A DNA stretch of 64,000 bases from Verrucomicrobiota bacterium. Lineage in GTDB: Bacteria; Verrucomicrobiota; Verrucomicrobiia; Limisphaerales; UBA1319. Where the stretch lies: contig JAKLFB010000003.1 in assembly GCA_022711435.1 (NCBI GenBank), positions 62,001 through 126,000 of the forward strand, read 5' to 3'. Of the stretch, positions 1 to 8,730 are shown in pieces. How positions within the stretch are numbered: position 1 is the first letter of the stretch; every line of letters begins with the position of its first letter. Made by a program: the position numbers and the translations under genes. The notes beneath the pieces are model-generated. The model had not been told where the DNA came from. It did not search any database and worked only from the letters and a program-made list of their open reading frames with translations.

Positions 1-660
1 GATGAACGCCAGCATCGTCGCGTGGAGCGGCCGGGCCGCTGGCCGCTTGCCGCTGAGGCTCATGCCGGGCTGGATCATCCCGGCGCCCTTGCACACGCCG
101 GCCACGCGCACCGGCTTGCCGCCGAGCTTGAACTCGATCGCAACCTCTTTGGGCCGGGTATCGCTGGTCATGATGGCCTCGGCCAGGCGATGACCATGGG
201 CGGCCGTTGGTCCCAGGTCGCGCACGGCCGATTCGATCCCACGCCGCACGTTGAGCATCGGCATCGGCACCCCGATCCGGCCCGTCGAACAGACCAGCAC
301 CTCGTCCGCCCTCAGGGCCAGCTTGCGGGCGGCCAGCTCGGTCATGACCTGCGCATCCCGAATCCCCCGCGATCCGGTGCAGGCATTGGCGTTGCCGGAG
401 TTGGCCACGATGGCGCGCGCCTGGGCTTGCATGGCCCGCGGCAGGCTCACCTGGACCGGCGCGGCGCAGACCTGGTTGGTGGTGAACAGGCCCGCCACGG
501 CGGCTGGAACCTCCGAAACCAGCAGGGCCAGATCCCGCTTCTGCCCCTTCTCGGATCCCTTGCCCGTCCCCCGCCGCTTGATGTCGCAAAACACGCCTCC
601 AGCCAGGAAGCCCCGCGGCGCTGTGATCGCCCCGGCGATTGTTCGGAAAGAAAGCTTCAT
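1..660 (-). CDS. argJ: Glutamate N-acetyltransferase / amino-acid acetyltransferase ArgJ, 5' part
   Basis: Encodes the N-terminal 220 residues of ArgJ; the rest lies beyond the window edge. The enzyme transfers acetyl from N-acetylornithine to glutamate in cyclic arginine biosynthesis in the cytoplasm. Seen: the family signatures FTTNQVCAAPV (59-69), NSGNANACTG (87-96) and the oxyanion segment CSTGRIG (124-130), then KGAGMIQPGM followed by HATMLAFI, where T215 is the expected autocleavage nucleophile. The ATG at 660 starts the family's normal N-terminus. Odd: about 12 residues (SLSGKRPAARPL) lie between GMIQPGM and the ATML motif, where well-known ArgJ proteins read GMI-P-MATML directly. This may be a lineage trait. 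No arginine neighbours are visible. Confidence 0.93.
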   Translation of the reverse strand, partial: MKLSFRTIAGAITAPRGFLAGGVFCDIKRRGTGKGSEKGQKRDLALLVSEVPAAVAGLFTTNQVCAAPVQVSLPRAMQAQARAIVANSGNANACTGSRGIRDAQVMTELAARKLALRADEVLVCSTGRIGVPMPMLNVRRGIESAVRDLGPTAAHGHRLAEAIMTSDTRPKEVAIEFKLGGKPVRVAGVCKGAGMIQPGMSLSGKRPAARPLHATMLAFI

Positions 661-1091
661 AAATTCAAATCTGCAAATTTTCGATTCATCAATGATTCAA
701 GAAAAACCAAGTCGGCGGAACCTGTTCCGGAAGCGCGCGCGAAGGCGACCCGGCCGGCCCTTCTCCCCGGCCGGCACCCCGCCCATCAGCGGCGGCGCGG
801 GCGGGGGACCCGGCGCCAAATCGGCCCGGCGGGAGAATATTGCACTTGAACCCGCTTCATAGGCGCAAGAAGAAACCATTTCCCGGTCGTTTGTCAATAG
901 CCAGTCCCTGGGCTGGCGGGATCTCGCCGGAAGCCTGGAAGCCAAATGGGGTGCGCACTGGGGCTATGAACGAGCTGGAGGAGGCGATCACTGGGGGCGG
1001 AAGCCCACGGGAAGGACCGCCGACATTCTTGCCGGCTCGCCAGCCCGCCCAATCCCCTCCAGCAATATCGGTATCAGTTTTTGCACAGACC
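661..1091. other. Intergenic region between argJ and the FAD oxidoreductase
   Basis: No convincing gene. It holds the argJ upstream region, a short imperfect palindrome (about 1018-1035, GCCGACATTCTTGCCGGC) that recurs near 25908, and the right end of a MITE-like element that runs into the stop codon of the next gene. Confidence 0.6.
1018..1035. repeat. REP-like palindrome GCCGACATTCTTGYCRGC, copy 1
   Basis: The 18-mer GCCGACATTCTTGCCGGC is an imperfect palindrome around TTC. A near-identical sequence, with TCA for CCG near its end, occurs at 25910-25928. Similar short palindromes are typical of dispersed REP elements in verrucomicrobial genomes (recollection, not searched). Confidence 0.45.
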
Positions 1092-1093
1092 CT
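1037..1093 (+). repeat. MITE-like element, truncated copy 1 (right end only)
   Basis: About 56 bases match the right end of the complete element at 14462-14737, including the stretch GCCAGCCCGCCCAATCCCCT and the terminus TTTTTGCACAGACCCT. Nothing to the left matches, so only the right terminal repeat survives. The terminal CT plus the following A form the complement of the TAG stop codon of the adjacent FAD oxidoreductase gene. Confidence 0.75.
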
Positions 1094-3599
1094 ACCGATC
1101 GCTGACAGCGCCTTCAGCGCCGGACGGCGGCTCCGGGTCGATCAATGCAAGCTGGCGGGCGACGCGGCGAATCACGGCAGCAACAAAGAGACCCGAGCAC
1201 TTTCCCCCTTCTACGGCATTCTTCTTCCAGTAATCCGGGCTGTTCAGCAATCCTGCTTCAACGCACACCTCCCATAGGTGCGTATCATCGCTGGCCGGCT
1301 GGATCCCCTTGGCGGACTGTTTCAGAAGGGCTGCAACCCGCTCGCCGTCGCAGGTTGCATCCGGGACCGCATGACGGAGCCAGTAATCGGCAGAATCGAC
1401 GACCTTGTGCTCGACGAGCATCCGAATATCGGCGGCCAATCCTTGGCCCGACGACAGATCCGCCGGGTCGATCGGTGTGGCTGCCCGCGGCGCCGGCCAT
1501 GGCAAGGTCTGCTCGCGACCGGTCATCCGGACCTTGGCGCGTTTTTCGAGGAAATCCGAGACGACGCAAGCCGCCTCCAGGCGTGTGACTGTCGCATCGG
1601 GTTGGGCGAGATCGGCGGCGGTGAGGTTGACGCCTGCAGCGGCCATGGCTGGCCGGAGTAAGCCGGCGAGCGCGCGTCGAGAGAGCGGTGCTGGGGGCGC
1701 CGGGGCCTTTTCGGCCATGCCGTCCCCGAACAAGCCATGGAGCATCTTGATCAGGGCGTTCCTGTCGAGGGGGGCTTCGGGGTGGAACCTGCCGTCTTCG
1801 AGTTCCATGAGGCCGCGCACGGTGACAAGCTGGATGGCGGGCCATTCCCAGCCGGACTTGGCGACATCCTTCAGGGGCGTAATCTGGAGGGTATCGCCCG
1901 CGTCCAGCAGCAATCGCTGGACCAGGACGGGGTCGAGTCCGCGGGGTTGCACGCCGTATTGGATCGACAAGGCGGCCATCGCGCCTGCGGCCTGGCCTAT
2001 CAGCATCGTGCTTGGCTGCAGCCGTGTGGCGCCATTGGCAAGACGCGATTGGGAGATGTTCTTCTCCGCCGCGAGGAAACCGTCGAGTTTCTCCGGAATC
2101 AAGCACTCGAATGGGATGGCAAACGGGCCTACGCCGCGCTCGCCAAACGTGTTCTGGGGAATGTCCTCGAGACGGTCGAGCTCGAGTTCGAGCAGATCGG
2201 GCCGTTTGGATCCGTGGAGATCCACCGCGTAATCCCCGAGGGCCACCGTGTTTTCGAACATCCGGGGCGAGCGCGGCTTACGTTCGATCTCGCGGGCCAC
2301 CAGGGTGTGCAAGCCGATGATGCGCCGGCTCTCGCGCGCGTAGGCGATCGTTGAAAAGTGATTGAGGATGGGGCGGAAAGGCTCGAGCGCGGGCTCGTCC
2401 CGGATCCACTGGTCGATTTGGGCGCGGTGGCAGGGCGAGTCGAAGCCTTCATCGTCGGCCACGGACCAGTCGTTCTTCCCCACCGTGTGCTGGATGTAAT
2501 AGAGCAATTGCATCGTCTTGAGCATGGCCTGGCGGCCTGTCTCGATCCTGCTGGCCGGGTTTTCCACGTCGCCGACATGAGCCGGATAATCGTTATTGTA
2601 GTTCAGGTGGGTTCGGGTGATCCCCTTTCCCCGGGGCTGCTCGCTGTTCGGCATCCCGCGATAGCCGATGAACGTGGCAAAACTCCAGGGCTTGGCCTGG
2701 GTATCGACCTTCTCGCCTGCCACCAAGCTCCTGGCGAAACCCGGATGCGCCTGGTCGTATCCGGGCGGCGGCCTCGTCATCAGCAGTTCGGCCGGAACCC
2801 CCTTCGGGTATTGTTTGATGACGGCGGTCCAGGTGATGTCCTGGATGGCGCGCCCGGGCACCGCCGCGTCGCCCGTGCAGTTGCCGACGCGATAGCGTGC
2901 GCCGGTCAATGGAATCACGTCCCCCCACTCCGTTGCGTCTATGAGCACCCGGCTCTGGATTTGCCGGGTTAGCTTGCCGTTCGAGGTTGCGATTTCGACG
3001 GCCACACCGGTGACGGTGTCACCGGTCTTGAACACCCGGACCACCTTCGAGCGGAGGGACACATGCAGAGCCGGGGTCCGGTCCCGGGCTTGGGTCAGCA
3101 TCGTGTAGAGCAGAGACTGCCCCACGCGCGGCTCCATGCAGACGCGAGCGTGCCAGTAGGCCGTCTCCGCCGAGATCCCCCGCTGCCGGTAATAGGCAAT
3201 CACGCTGCTGGCGAACTCGCGGTAGATGCCGCGCTCGCGCACCAGCACGCCGCGTTCGGGGTGGCTCGGCCCCTCGTCCATCGAGGTGACAGCCGCCGCA
3301 GTCATCTGCCCGCCGATCCAGTCGGTTTCCTCGAGCAGGAGCACGGCGGCGCCCAACCGGGCCGCCTGCACTGCCGCGCCGAAACCGCCGGTGCCGGCGC
3401 CGGCGATGACCACGTCATATTCTTCGCGAATCTGCCCGGCGGGCGTGTCCCGGGCGGTTGGTGGGGTTCCCGGCCAACCGCGGAGGGTCCAGCCGCTAAG
3501 CAGCAGCGTCAACGCAAGGGCCGCCCGGCTCCGCTCCCATGCCCGTTTTGTCCAGTTCATACGCTCGCCAGATCGTCCCTCGAGTTGCAGCCCGTTCAT
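1092..3599 (-). CDS. Exported FAD-dependent oxidoreductase with SLH-like C-terminal segments
   Basis: 835 aa. A hydrophobic export segment (about 26-38) precedes a Rossmann FAD-binding motif GAGTGGFGAAVQAARLG (67-83) with the following acidic LLLEETDWIGG. This is the FAD_oxidored (PF12831) pattern; the substrate is unknown. Residues about 595-700 contain stretches such as DGRFHPEAPLDRNALIKML and QPDATVTRLEAACVVSDFL that resemble S-layer-homology repeats. Two further related segments, each with a D-Y-W...C-x-G pattern, end the protein. The start at 3599 overlaps the upstream stop as ATGA; M14 (3560) is an alternative. It is the last gene of a three-gene operon. Its TAG stop abuts a repeat terminus, so the extreme C-terminus may have been altered by that insertion. 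Confidence 0.82.
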   Translation of the reverse strand: MNGLQLEGRSGERMNWTKRAWERSRAALALTLLLSGWTLRGWPGTPPTARDTPAGQIREEYDVVIAGAGTGGFGAAVQAARLGAAVLLLEETDWIGGQMTAAAVTSMDEGPSHPERGVLVRERGIYREFASSVIAYYRQRGISAETAYWHARVCMEPRVGQSLLYTMLTQARDRTPALHVSLRSKVVRVFKTGDTVTGVAVEIATSNGKLTRQIQSRVLIDATEWGDVIPLTGARYRVGNCTGDAAVPGRAIQDITWTAVIKQYPKGVPAELLMTRPPPGYDQAHPGFARSLVAGEKVDTQAKPWSFATFIGYRGMPNSEQPRGKGITRTHLNYNNDYPAHVGDVENPASRIETGRQAMLKTMQLLYYIQHTVGKNDWSVADDEGFDSPCHRAQIDQWIRDEPALEPFRPILNHFSTIAYARESRRIIGLHTLVAREIERKPRSPRMFENTVALGDYAVDLHGSKRPDLLELELDRLEDIPQNTFGERGVGPFAIPFECLIPEKLDGFLAAEKNISQSRLANGATRLQPSTMLIGQAAGAMAALSIQYGVQPRGLDPVLVQRLLLDAGDTLQITPLKDVAKSGWEWPAIQLVTVRGLMELEDGRFHPEAPLDRNALIKMLHGLFGDGMAEKAPAPPAPLSRRALAGLLRPAMAAAGVNLTAADLAQPDATVTRLEAACVVSDFLEKRAKVRMTGREQTLPWPAPRAATPIDPADLSSGQGLAADIRMLVEHKVVDSADYWLRHAVPDATCDGERVAALLKQSAKGIQPASDDTHLWEVCVEAGLLNSPDYWKKNAVEGGKCSGLFVAAVIRRVARQLALIDPEPPSGAEGAVSDR

Positions 3600-5920
3600 T
3601 GTCCGCGGACGCGATAGAACCTGCTATTCACGCTATCGCCCAGGATCAGGTTGGTTGCGGACATGGTCGATCCGTCTCCGGTCACCGGGAGCCCGGCGCG
3701 CACCCATCGTGGATCCGTCAGCGAGTCGCTCGAGAGAGCCTGGTAGGTCTTTCCCGGCTGGGCCGGCCATGAAATCGCCATGCCCCGGGGATCGGGCGCG
3801 ATGCCGGTGATGCGGAAAGCGTCGGGCGCCGCGTAGGCCGGATTCGGCGCAAACGCCTTGATTCCGTTTGCCGAATCCAGGACGTACACGGCGCCGTTCT
3901 TGCCGAAAGCGACCTCGCCGACCCCTCCGGAAGTTGGATTCGAGTAATTCAGCGGGAAGATGTCCTGGTCGAGCAGCTCGGGGGCGCGCGCGAAATCGGT
4001 GATGCTGTAATACCGGAAATTGTCCGGCGTTTCCACGGAAAGAGCGCCCAACCGGGTAGCGTCTGGACTCAACGCCACGGCGCTGACGCAGCCGGGGATG
4101 GCCTCGAGATCATACTCGTATTTGACCCAGCCCAGGCCGGTGTGGACGTCGAATTCCATCAGACGGAGCGGGGCGTTGATCTGTTTGGCGAAGAAGGTGT
4201 TGGTGCCGGGCCCGAACGCCAGCCCGACATTCGCGAACGCCGTGGGTCCATTCGTGATCCAAATCATGGTGGGAGTGAAGTTCCTGCCGTCGGTCGTCCG
4301 GAGCAGGGCGACGATATTGGTCTGCCAGGTGAGATAGCCGGGGAGGTCCCCCGCCGGAGCGATCAGCACCTCCGTGTTCGCGCCCGAGCCGCGCACCGCC
4401 AGATTGTCGCCCCACCGCAGGCCCGGGCAATTCGGCGCGCCCGGATCGCCAACGAAAGCGATCGAAGGCATCGCATAGTAGCTGTCCGAATCGTACCGGT
4501 AGAGGTAGTATTCTCCGTTGACATTGGTGGCGCTCGTGGTCAGGTTCCCCACAAAAATGGCGCCATCTTCCGCCGCCGCGACCTTATTGACCGCGCGGGT
4601 GCCGCTGCTTATGCCGATATTCGACAAGATGTTGCCTTCTTCGAAGTGGCCATTCTCGGCGTTCAGCACCGCAATGCCGAAGTCGGTCAAGCTCGTGTAG
4701 TGCGCGACGAGCAGGGATCCAGCCGGGTAAAAGGTCGAGACGGGCGAGTAGGCCAGGCCGCGCTCCGCATTGTTGTTGGTCAGATAGAAATAGACCGGGT
4801 CGAGCGTCCAGAGATTGGTGAGGACCTCGGTGCTGAAGATGGTGGTCGCATGGACGGCGATGGGCGCGCTGGTGACGGATCCCGACATGTTGGTGACCAG
4901 CAGGCGATAGAGCCCCGAATTTTCCGGGACCAGGTGGTCGAGGTCGTAGGAGACCGAGAACATGTTGGTGTCTGCCGTGACCACTCCGCCGGGTAGTGTG
5001 GTTCCCTCGCGCTGCCAAAGAAGGGTCAGCGGGGCCTCGCCCGAAACGGTGGCGGTGAATGTCACGTCGGTTCCCGGGGCGAGATAGCCCGCCCGATCGG
5101 AACCAAAACTCAGCACGCTCGGAGTCGAGGGCGCGGTGCCGCCGCCCTCGATCCGGATCTGTTCGATTGCCGCCATCGGAAGAACAGCGTTGTAGACCCG
5201 GACATCGTCGAACCAGGCGGGCGGTGTGCGATCGGAGGAGCTTGCCGGCGTGCTGCCGACACGAAACGCGTTGGTCGTGTTATTGATCGGCCCGCGGTTG
5301 TAGGTCGCAAGGCTCGAGACCGAAACAGGGGACGTCTGCGATCCCATGAACCACTGCGCATTCTGGCTGGTCTTTGAGCCGTCGTAGGTCACCGCGCAGA
5401 AGATCCAGGTATCGAGGCTGCTGATTGTGGGCGAGGCCGCCGCGCCGCTGGTGGTGTTCACGCCCAGCGCCACGGTCGTTGTCGTCGCCCCTGGCGCGCT
5501 GAAACGCACGCCAAACCCGGCCGAGCTGGACAGTTTTTCCACGACGCGGTCGGACTGCGCCGGCAGGGCTTTGAGGTTCATCCACCAGGTCAGCGTAATG
5601 GTGTTGCCCAGGTCATTCAGCTTGTCCGGGTTGCCTGCGGACACGTAGTTGTTGACGGCGTTATCGCTGCCGACAACATCGAGCGCGTAGCCGGTTCCAG
5701 ACGGAGTGTCGTTGATTCGGACGGCCTCCCCCACAAACGTTCCGTTGGCAGGGGGCGTGGCGCCCGAGTCCACCGCATCGCCGCTTTCTTCGTCGAAATC
5801 GTAGCGCAAGACCAGGTCGGCATGGGCGGCGGCAATGCCGGATCCAATGAGCGTTGCGGCGAGCAGGATCTCGCAAAGGGAACGGCAGCCCGGGTATCTT
5901 CGAAGTTTATGGTATTTCAT
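3596..5920 (-). CDS. Secreted LamG/Ig-like domain protein
   Basis: 774 aa. The start at 5920 gives a signal peptide ending near AAAHADLVL. Residues about 35-250 form a LamG/concanavalin-like jelly roll, recognisable from LVLRYDFDEESGDAVDSG, LNDLGNTITLTWWMNL and AWFDDVRVYNAVL. An Ig-like domain follows (about 258-355, with APLTLLWQREG). The middle reads like irregular beta-propeller blades, and the C-terminus is a strand-rich module ending NSRFYRVRGQ, similar to the tails of two other exported proteins here (ending RFYRVGVGP and QFYRAKSSE). The start codon overlaps the stop of the upstream SGNH gene (ATGA), and its own stop overlaps the start of the FAD oxidoreductase. It is probably a surface carbohydrate-binding or adhesive protein; the ligand is not deducible. 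Confidence 0.8.
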   Translation of the reverse strand: MKYHKLRRYPGCRSLCEILLAATLIGSGIAAAHADLVLRYDFDEESGDAVDSGATPPANGTFVGEAVRINDTPSGTGYALDVVGSDNAVNNYVSAGNPDKLNDLGNTITLTWWMNLKALPAQSDRVVEKLSSSAGFGVRFSAPGATTTTVALGVNTTSGAAASPTISSLDTWIFCAVTYDGSKTSQNAQWFMGSQTSPVSVSSLATYNRGPINNTTNAFRVGSTPASSSDRTPPAWFDDVRVYNAVLPMAAIEQIRIEGGGTAPSTPSVLSFGSDRAGYLAPGTDVTFTATVSGEAPLTLLWQREGTTLPGGVVTADTNMFSVSYDLDHLVPENSGLYRLLVTNMSGSVTSAPIAVHATTIFSTEVLTNLWTLDPVYFYLTNNNAERGLAYSPVSTFYPAGSLLVAHYTSLTDFGIAVLNAENGHFEEGNILSNIGISSGTRAVNKVAAAEDGAIFVGNLTTSATNVNGEYYLYRYDSDSYYAMPSIAFVGDPGAPNCPGLRWGDNLAVRGSGANTEVLIAPAGDLPGYLTWQTNIVALLRTTDGRNFTPTMIWITNGPTAFANVGLAFGPGTNTFFAKQINAPLRLMEFDVHTGLGWVKYEYDLEAIPGCVSAVALSPDATRLGALSVETPDNFRYYSITDFARAPELLDQDIFPLNYSNPTSGGVGEVAFGKNGAVYVLDSANGIKAFAPNPAYAAPDAFRITGIAPDPRGMAISWPAQPGKTYQALSSDSLTDPRWVRAGLPVTGDGSTMSATNLILGDSVNSRFYRVRGQ

Positions 5921-7365
5921 AACACATTTTCGTTGGATGAATTGCTCAGGATCTTCGCAGCAAAGCACGAGGTATGAGCAGGCAGGCGGCGTGATCGAAA
6001 GGCCCTCGGCAGGTGTGGAGAAGCGTTCGCGAGCCTCCCGATCTCCTTGAAGGGCCATCGAGAGGCGCTGGGGTTGCCAGTGGGCGGCGGGGCGTGGTCT
6101 TCTTTGGCGCGCGGGCCCAGGATTCCCTCGAGGATCGGTATCAAGGCCTGAGCCCAGATTTCGTACCCTGGTTCTTCGAGATGCAGGCCGTCGGATGAAA
6201 CACCCGGCAGCAGACGCCCATCGGAGTCTGCCAGCCGATCATTGAAGTTGAGGAAGCGAATTTGCCGGCCATCGGCCAGCGTTTGGATGCGCTGGTTGAT
6301 CCTGGCGATGGCCGGCGCGAGCTCGAGATTCTGCGTCCGCGGAAACATGGCAGTCAGGATGATGGTGGCGTCAGGCGCCCGTTTCCGGAATTCTGCGAGA
6401 ATCGCCTGGATGCCGTCAATGACTTCCTCGATTTTCGCGTCGTCTGCGGGACCGCGCCAGGGGAGGTTGTTGGCGCCGGCCTGAAGGACGACGACTTTCG
6501 GAGACACTCCGTCGAGCTCTCCGTTCTGCATCCGCCACAGGATGTGGTGCGTGGTGTCTCCGCCCCAGGCGAAGTTGGCGACGTTCCAGCCGTGGAGGTG
6601 CTTGCGCCAATGAGCCAGCAGCTTCGGATAGTCCGCGGCGCCCCAACGCCGCGTGATGGAGTCGCCTTGGAAGTAGACGTCGATCCGGCCCTGCCTGGTT
6701 TTCTGCAGCAGTTGCTGGTGCGCCATCCGGGATGCCGGATCGCGCCGCTCGACGGGGGCGTGCGCAGTCGGGCGCGTTTGCAGCAGCGCATAGACCGCAT
6801 CAAAGGCGGGCTTGGGCTGGCGATTGCGATCGAACAGCAGCGGGTAGTTGGTCCGGCGCCAGGGGAAGTCGTTGAGCCAGCTTTGGCCGTCGTGCAGGTT
6901 CCAGAACGAGACCCGCTCGATCAGGTCGCCGTATTCGTCGAAGAGCCTGAACAGGGCGACATACTGCTGGATCTGCTTTCGCTCGATCTCGACCGGGAGT
7001 CCGTCCTTGTAGGGGTCGTGCGCTGCCAATTCGTCCCGGTGCTTCCCGCCTTCGGCCCACCAACGGCTGCGCGTGACCACATCGATGTCCAGCTCGGAGA
7101 CCACGACCTTGAGGCCGAGCTTGCGCAATGCATCGAAGGTCTCGCGGAGTTGAGGGATCGAATCGTCGCCGAGCTCGAAGTGGCTGACGCCAACGCCGAG
7201 CTTGAAGCGACCGCCGGCGGCCTCCTTCAAGGAGCGCAGTTCGCGCTGCGGATTGGGCCCGGCGTCCTTGGCGGTCGTTTCGGCTCCCTCTCCGGAGAAA
7301 GGCTGGGGCGCGTCGATCAGAAGCAAGACAAGGGCCAGGGCGCCGGAGATGGAGGGTGTTGTCAT
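5917..7365 (-). CDS. SGNH/GDSL hydrolase fused to an internally deleted GH10 xylanase domain
   Basis: 482 aa, first gene of the ATGA-chained operon. A signal peptide (1-25) is followed by the start of a GH10 domain, RELRSLKEAAGGRFKLGVGV (41-60). It then jumps straight to late-barrel sequence: HFELGDDSIPQLRE (62-75), the nucleophile region KVVVSELDIDVV (86-97, E91) and VSFWNLHDGQSWL (152-164). The barrel centre with the acid/base Glu is missing. From about 226 an SGNH esterase domain is complete: GDSI (S236), GGD (268-270), GANN (297-300) and SDGLHL (D392, H395). The esterase is probably active, for example on acylated hemicellulose, while the xylanase should be dead. The last ~50 residues are low in recognisable structure. 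The start at 7365 is chosen for the signal peptide. Confidence 0.82.
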   Translation of the reverse strand: MTTPSISGALALVLLLIDAPQPFSGEGAETTAKDAGPNPQRELRSLKEAAGGRFKLGVGVSHFELGDDSIPQLRETFDALRKLGLKVVVSELDIDVVTRSRWWAEGGKHRDELAAHDPYKDGLPVEIERKQIQQYVALFRLFDEYGDLIERVSFWNLHDGQSWLNDFPWRRTNYPLLFDRNRQPKPAFDAVYALLQTRPTAHAPVERRDPASRMAHQQLLQKTRQGRIDVYFQGDSITRRWGAADYPKLLAHWRKHLHGWNVANFAWGGDTTHHILWRMQNGELDGVSPKVVVLQAGANNLPWRGPADDAKIEEVIDGIQAILAEFRKRAPDATIILTAMFPRTQNLELAPAIARINQRIQTLADGRQIRFLNFNDRLADSDGRLLPGVSSDGLHLEEPGYEIWAQALIPILEGILGPRAKEDHAPPPTGNPSASRWPFKEIGRLANASPHLPRAFRSRRLPAHTSCFAAKILSNSSNENVL

Positions 7366-7559
7366 GGAATCATTGCAGCGGCGGCACTCGCCATCTGGCC
7401 GATCCCACGGCAAACGGATCGATATTCACTGCCATTTCAGGGCCTTCCCGGCGAGCAGGGCGCTGCGTTTGGACGAGGACTTTGCCATGCTGACGGCCGC
7501 CAGTAAGCGATCATGGCGTCGAAAAGTCAACCCCGCCGCCGGTGCCCGCCCCGTGTGCA

Positions 7560-7745
7560 TCTCGACACCCGCGAGGCCGGCCACTGGTGAGCGGCAGCAA
7601 GGACGGCTCGGTGCGATCTTGGGATGCAACGGCGAGACTCCAGGAATCCGGACATGCCTCCCTGCCGGAACGCACCTCCAACCCTGTGTTTACGCCGGAC
7701 AGCAAGATTTGGGATGGGGAGAGCGGTCGGGATATCGCCACGCTG
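7560..7745 (+). pseudogene. WD40-repeat protein fragment
   Basis: One frame reads LVSGSKDGSVRSWDATARL, then FTPDSKIWDGESGRDIATLAG. These are the GSxDGxVRxWD and xWDxxSGxxxxTL hallmarks of WD40 blades, but with no flanking domain, and the blade order is compressed (FTPDSK runs directly into IWD). WD40 arrays often follow Ser/Thr kinases in this lineage, and a kinase lies 1.3 kb downstream, so this is probably a leftover of such a gene. Confidence 0.55.
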
Positions 7746-7960
7746 GCCGGCAAACACGGAGGAGGAACAAGTCGTCGTCGCCGCCGATTCGGTGACGAGT
7801 ACCACTTGGACGCCGTGGCCCGAGCCGATCCTCAAGCGATGCGGCGAGCTCTGCATGACGGTGCCCACGACCGCGAGCCAGCAATTTCAGCAGCAGCGCC
7901 GCCGTGCCTGGTGATTCTGTCACAGTCACCGTGGACAACTTCTTCATGAGCGGGACGACG
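7746..7960 (+). pseudogene. Internally deleted relic of a paralogue of the secreted protein at 14809
   Basis: 7746-7895 resembles 15712-15845 at DNA and protein level (PANTEEEQVVVAADS... versus PANTEKEQVVVGADS...). 7893-7957 closely matches 16428-16496 (GDSVTVTVDNFFMSGT versus GDSVAVTVDNFFMSGT). The ~580 bases between these blocks in the intact gene are missing, the junction falls in similar CAGCA/TTTCA sequence, and the reading frame changes across it. It is a non-functional remnant. Confidence 0.75.
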
Positions 7961-8093
7961 ACCGGAAAAACCGAGGCCAAGCAGCGCCAGGCATCCTGCC
8001 CCTACAATCCTTGCGTGGCGCCAGCCATTTCTCGCCGAAAAGAAAGGATGCGAAGACAGGCGAGACCGGGTAGAATGATGTCCGCGTTCGACC

Positions 8094-8657
8094 ATGAGTG
8101 CTGTAACGGTCATCCTCCACCGTGCGCAGCAAGGCGATCCCCACGCTGCGGCAGAACTGCTGCCCCTGGTCTATGACGAACTGCGCCGGGTCGCTGCTGC
8201 CCGGATGGCCAACGCCGCACCGGGCCACACGCTGCAACCCACGGCCCTCGTGCATGACGCCTGGTTGCGGTTGGTGGGCCAGGACAGCGAAGCGCAGTTT
8301 CAGAATCGCACCCATTTCTTCGCCGCCGCGGCCGAGGCGATGCGCCATATCTTGATTGATCGCGCCCGCCGGAAGCAGGCACTCCGCCACGGCGGCGGGC
8401 AGCAACCGTTGGACATTGACAACCTGCAAATTGCGGTGCCGGCCCCTGACGAGGAGCTGTTGGCGGTGGATGAGGCGTTGGACCGGCTGGCCCGGCTGGA
8501 CCCCGCCAAGGCCGAGCTGGTCAAGCTGCGCTATTTTGTCGGCATGACCTTCGCGGAGGCTGCCGCCGCCCTCGGCATCTCCGAGCCGGCTGCCAAGCGC
8601 CGGTGGGCTTTGGCCCGGGCGTGGTTGTTCCACGCGATCACCTCGGAACGCAGGTAG
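8094..8657 (+). CDS. ECF-type RNA polymerase sigma factor
   Basis: 187 aa, of the planctomycete/verrucomicrobial ECF type (PF07638-like). Region 2 is visible around HTLQPTALVHDAWLRLVGQ and FFAAAAEAMRHILIDRARRK (DNA melting and -10 recognition). Region 4 is visible as LVKLRYFVGMTFAEAAAALG followed by a helix-turn-helix-like tail (-35 recognition). No fused anti-sigma or sensor domain is present. The kinase-TPR gene starts 376 bases downstream in the same direction; this pairing is common in the group and suggests control through phosphorylation or binding (inference). The ATG at 8094 has no strong Shine-Dalgarno sequence. Confidence 0.9.
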   Translation: MSAVTVILHRAQQGDPHAAAELLPLVYDELRRVAAARMANAAPGHTLQPTALVHDAWLRLVGQDSEAQFQNRTHFFAAAAEAMRHILIDRARRKQALRHGGGQQPLDIDNLQIAVPAPDEELLAVDEALDRLARLDPAKAELVKLRYFVGMTFAEAAAALGISEPAAKRRWALARAWLFHAITSERR

Positions 8658-8730
8658 GCACAAATGCGCGCCGAGGCTCCTTTGGTGATCTTTTGTTGCC
8701 CGGGATTTCGTATGTATGTGTGGAAAGCGA

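Larger units (their letters stand above)
7366..8093. other. Gene-less stretch with decayed fragments
   Basis: No intact gene. 7366-7540 shows nothing recognisable. 7542-7960 holds fragments of a WD40 protein and of a relative of the secreted protein at 14809. 7961-8093 is the leader of the ECF sigma gene; no clear promoter is visible. Confidence 0.6.
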
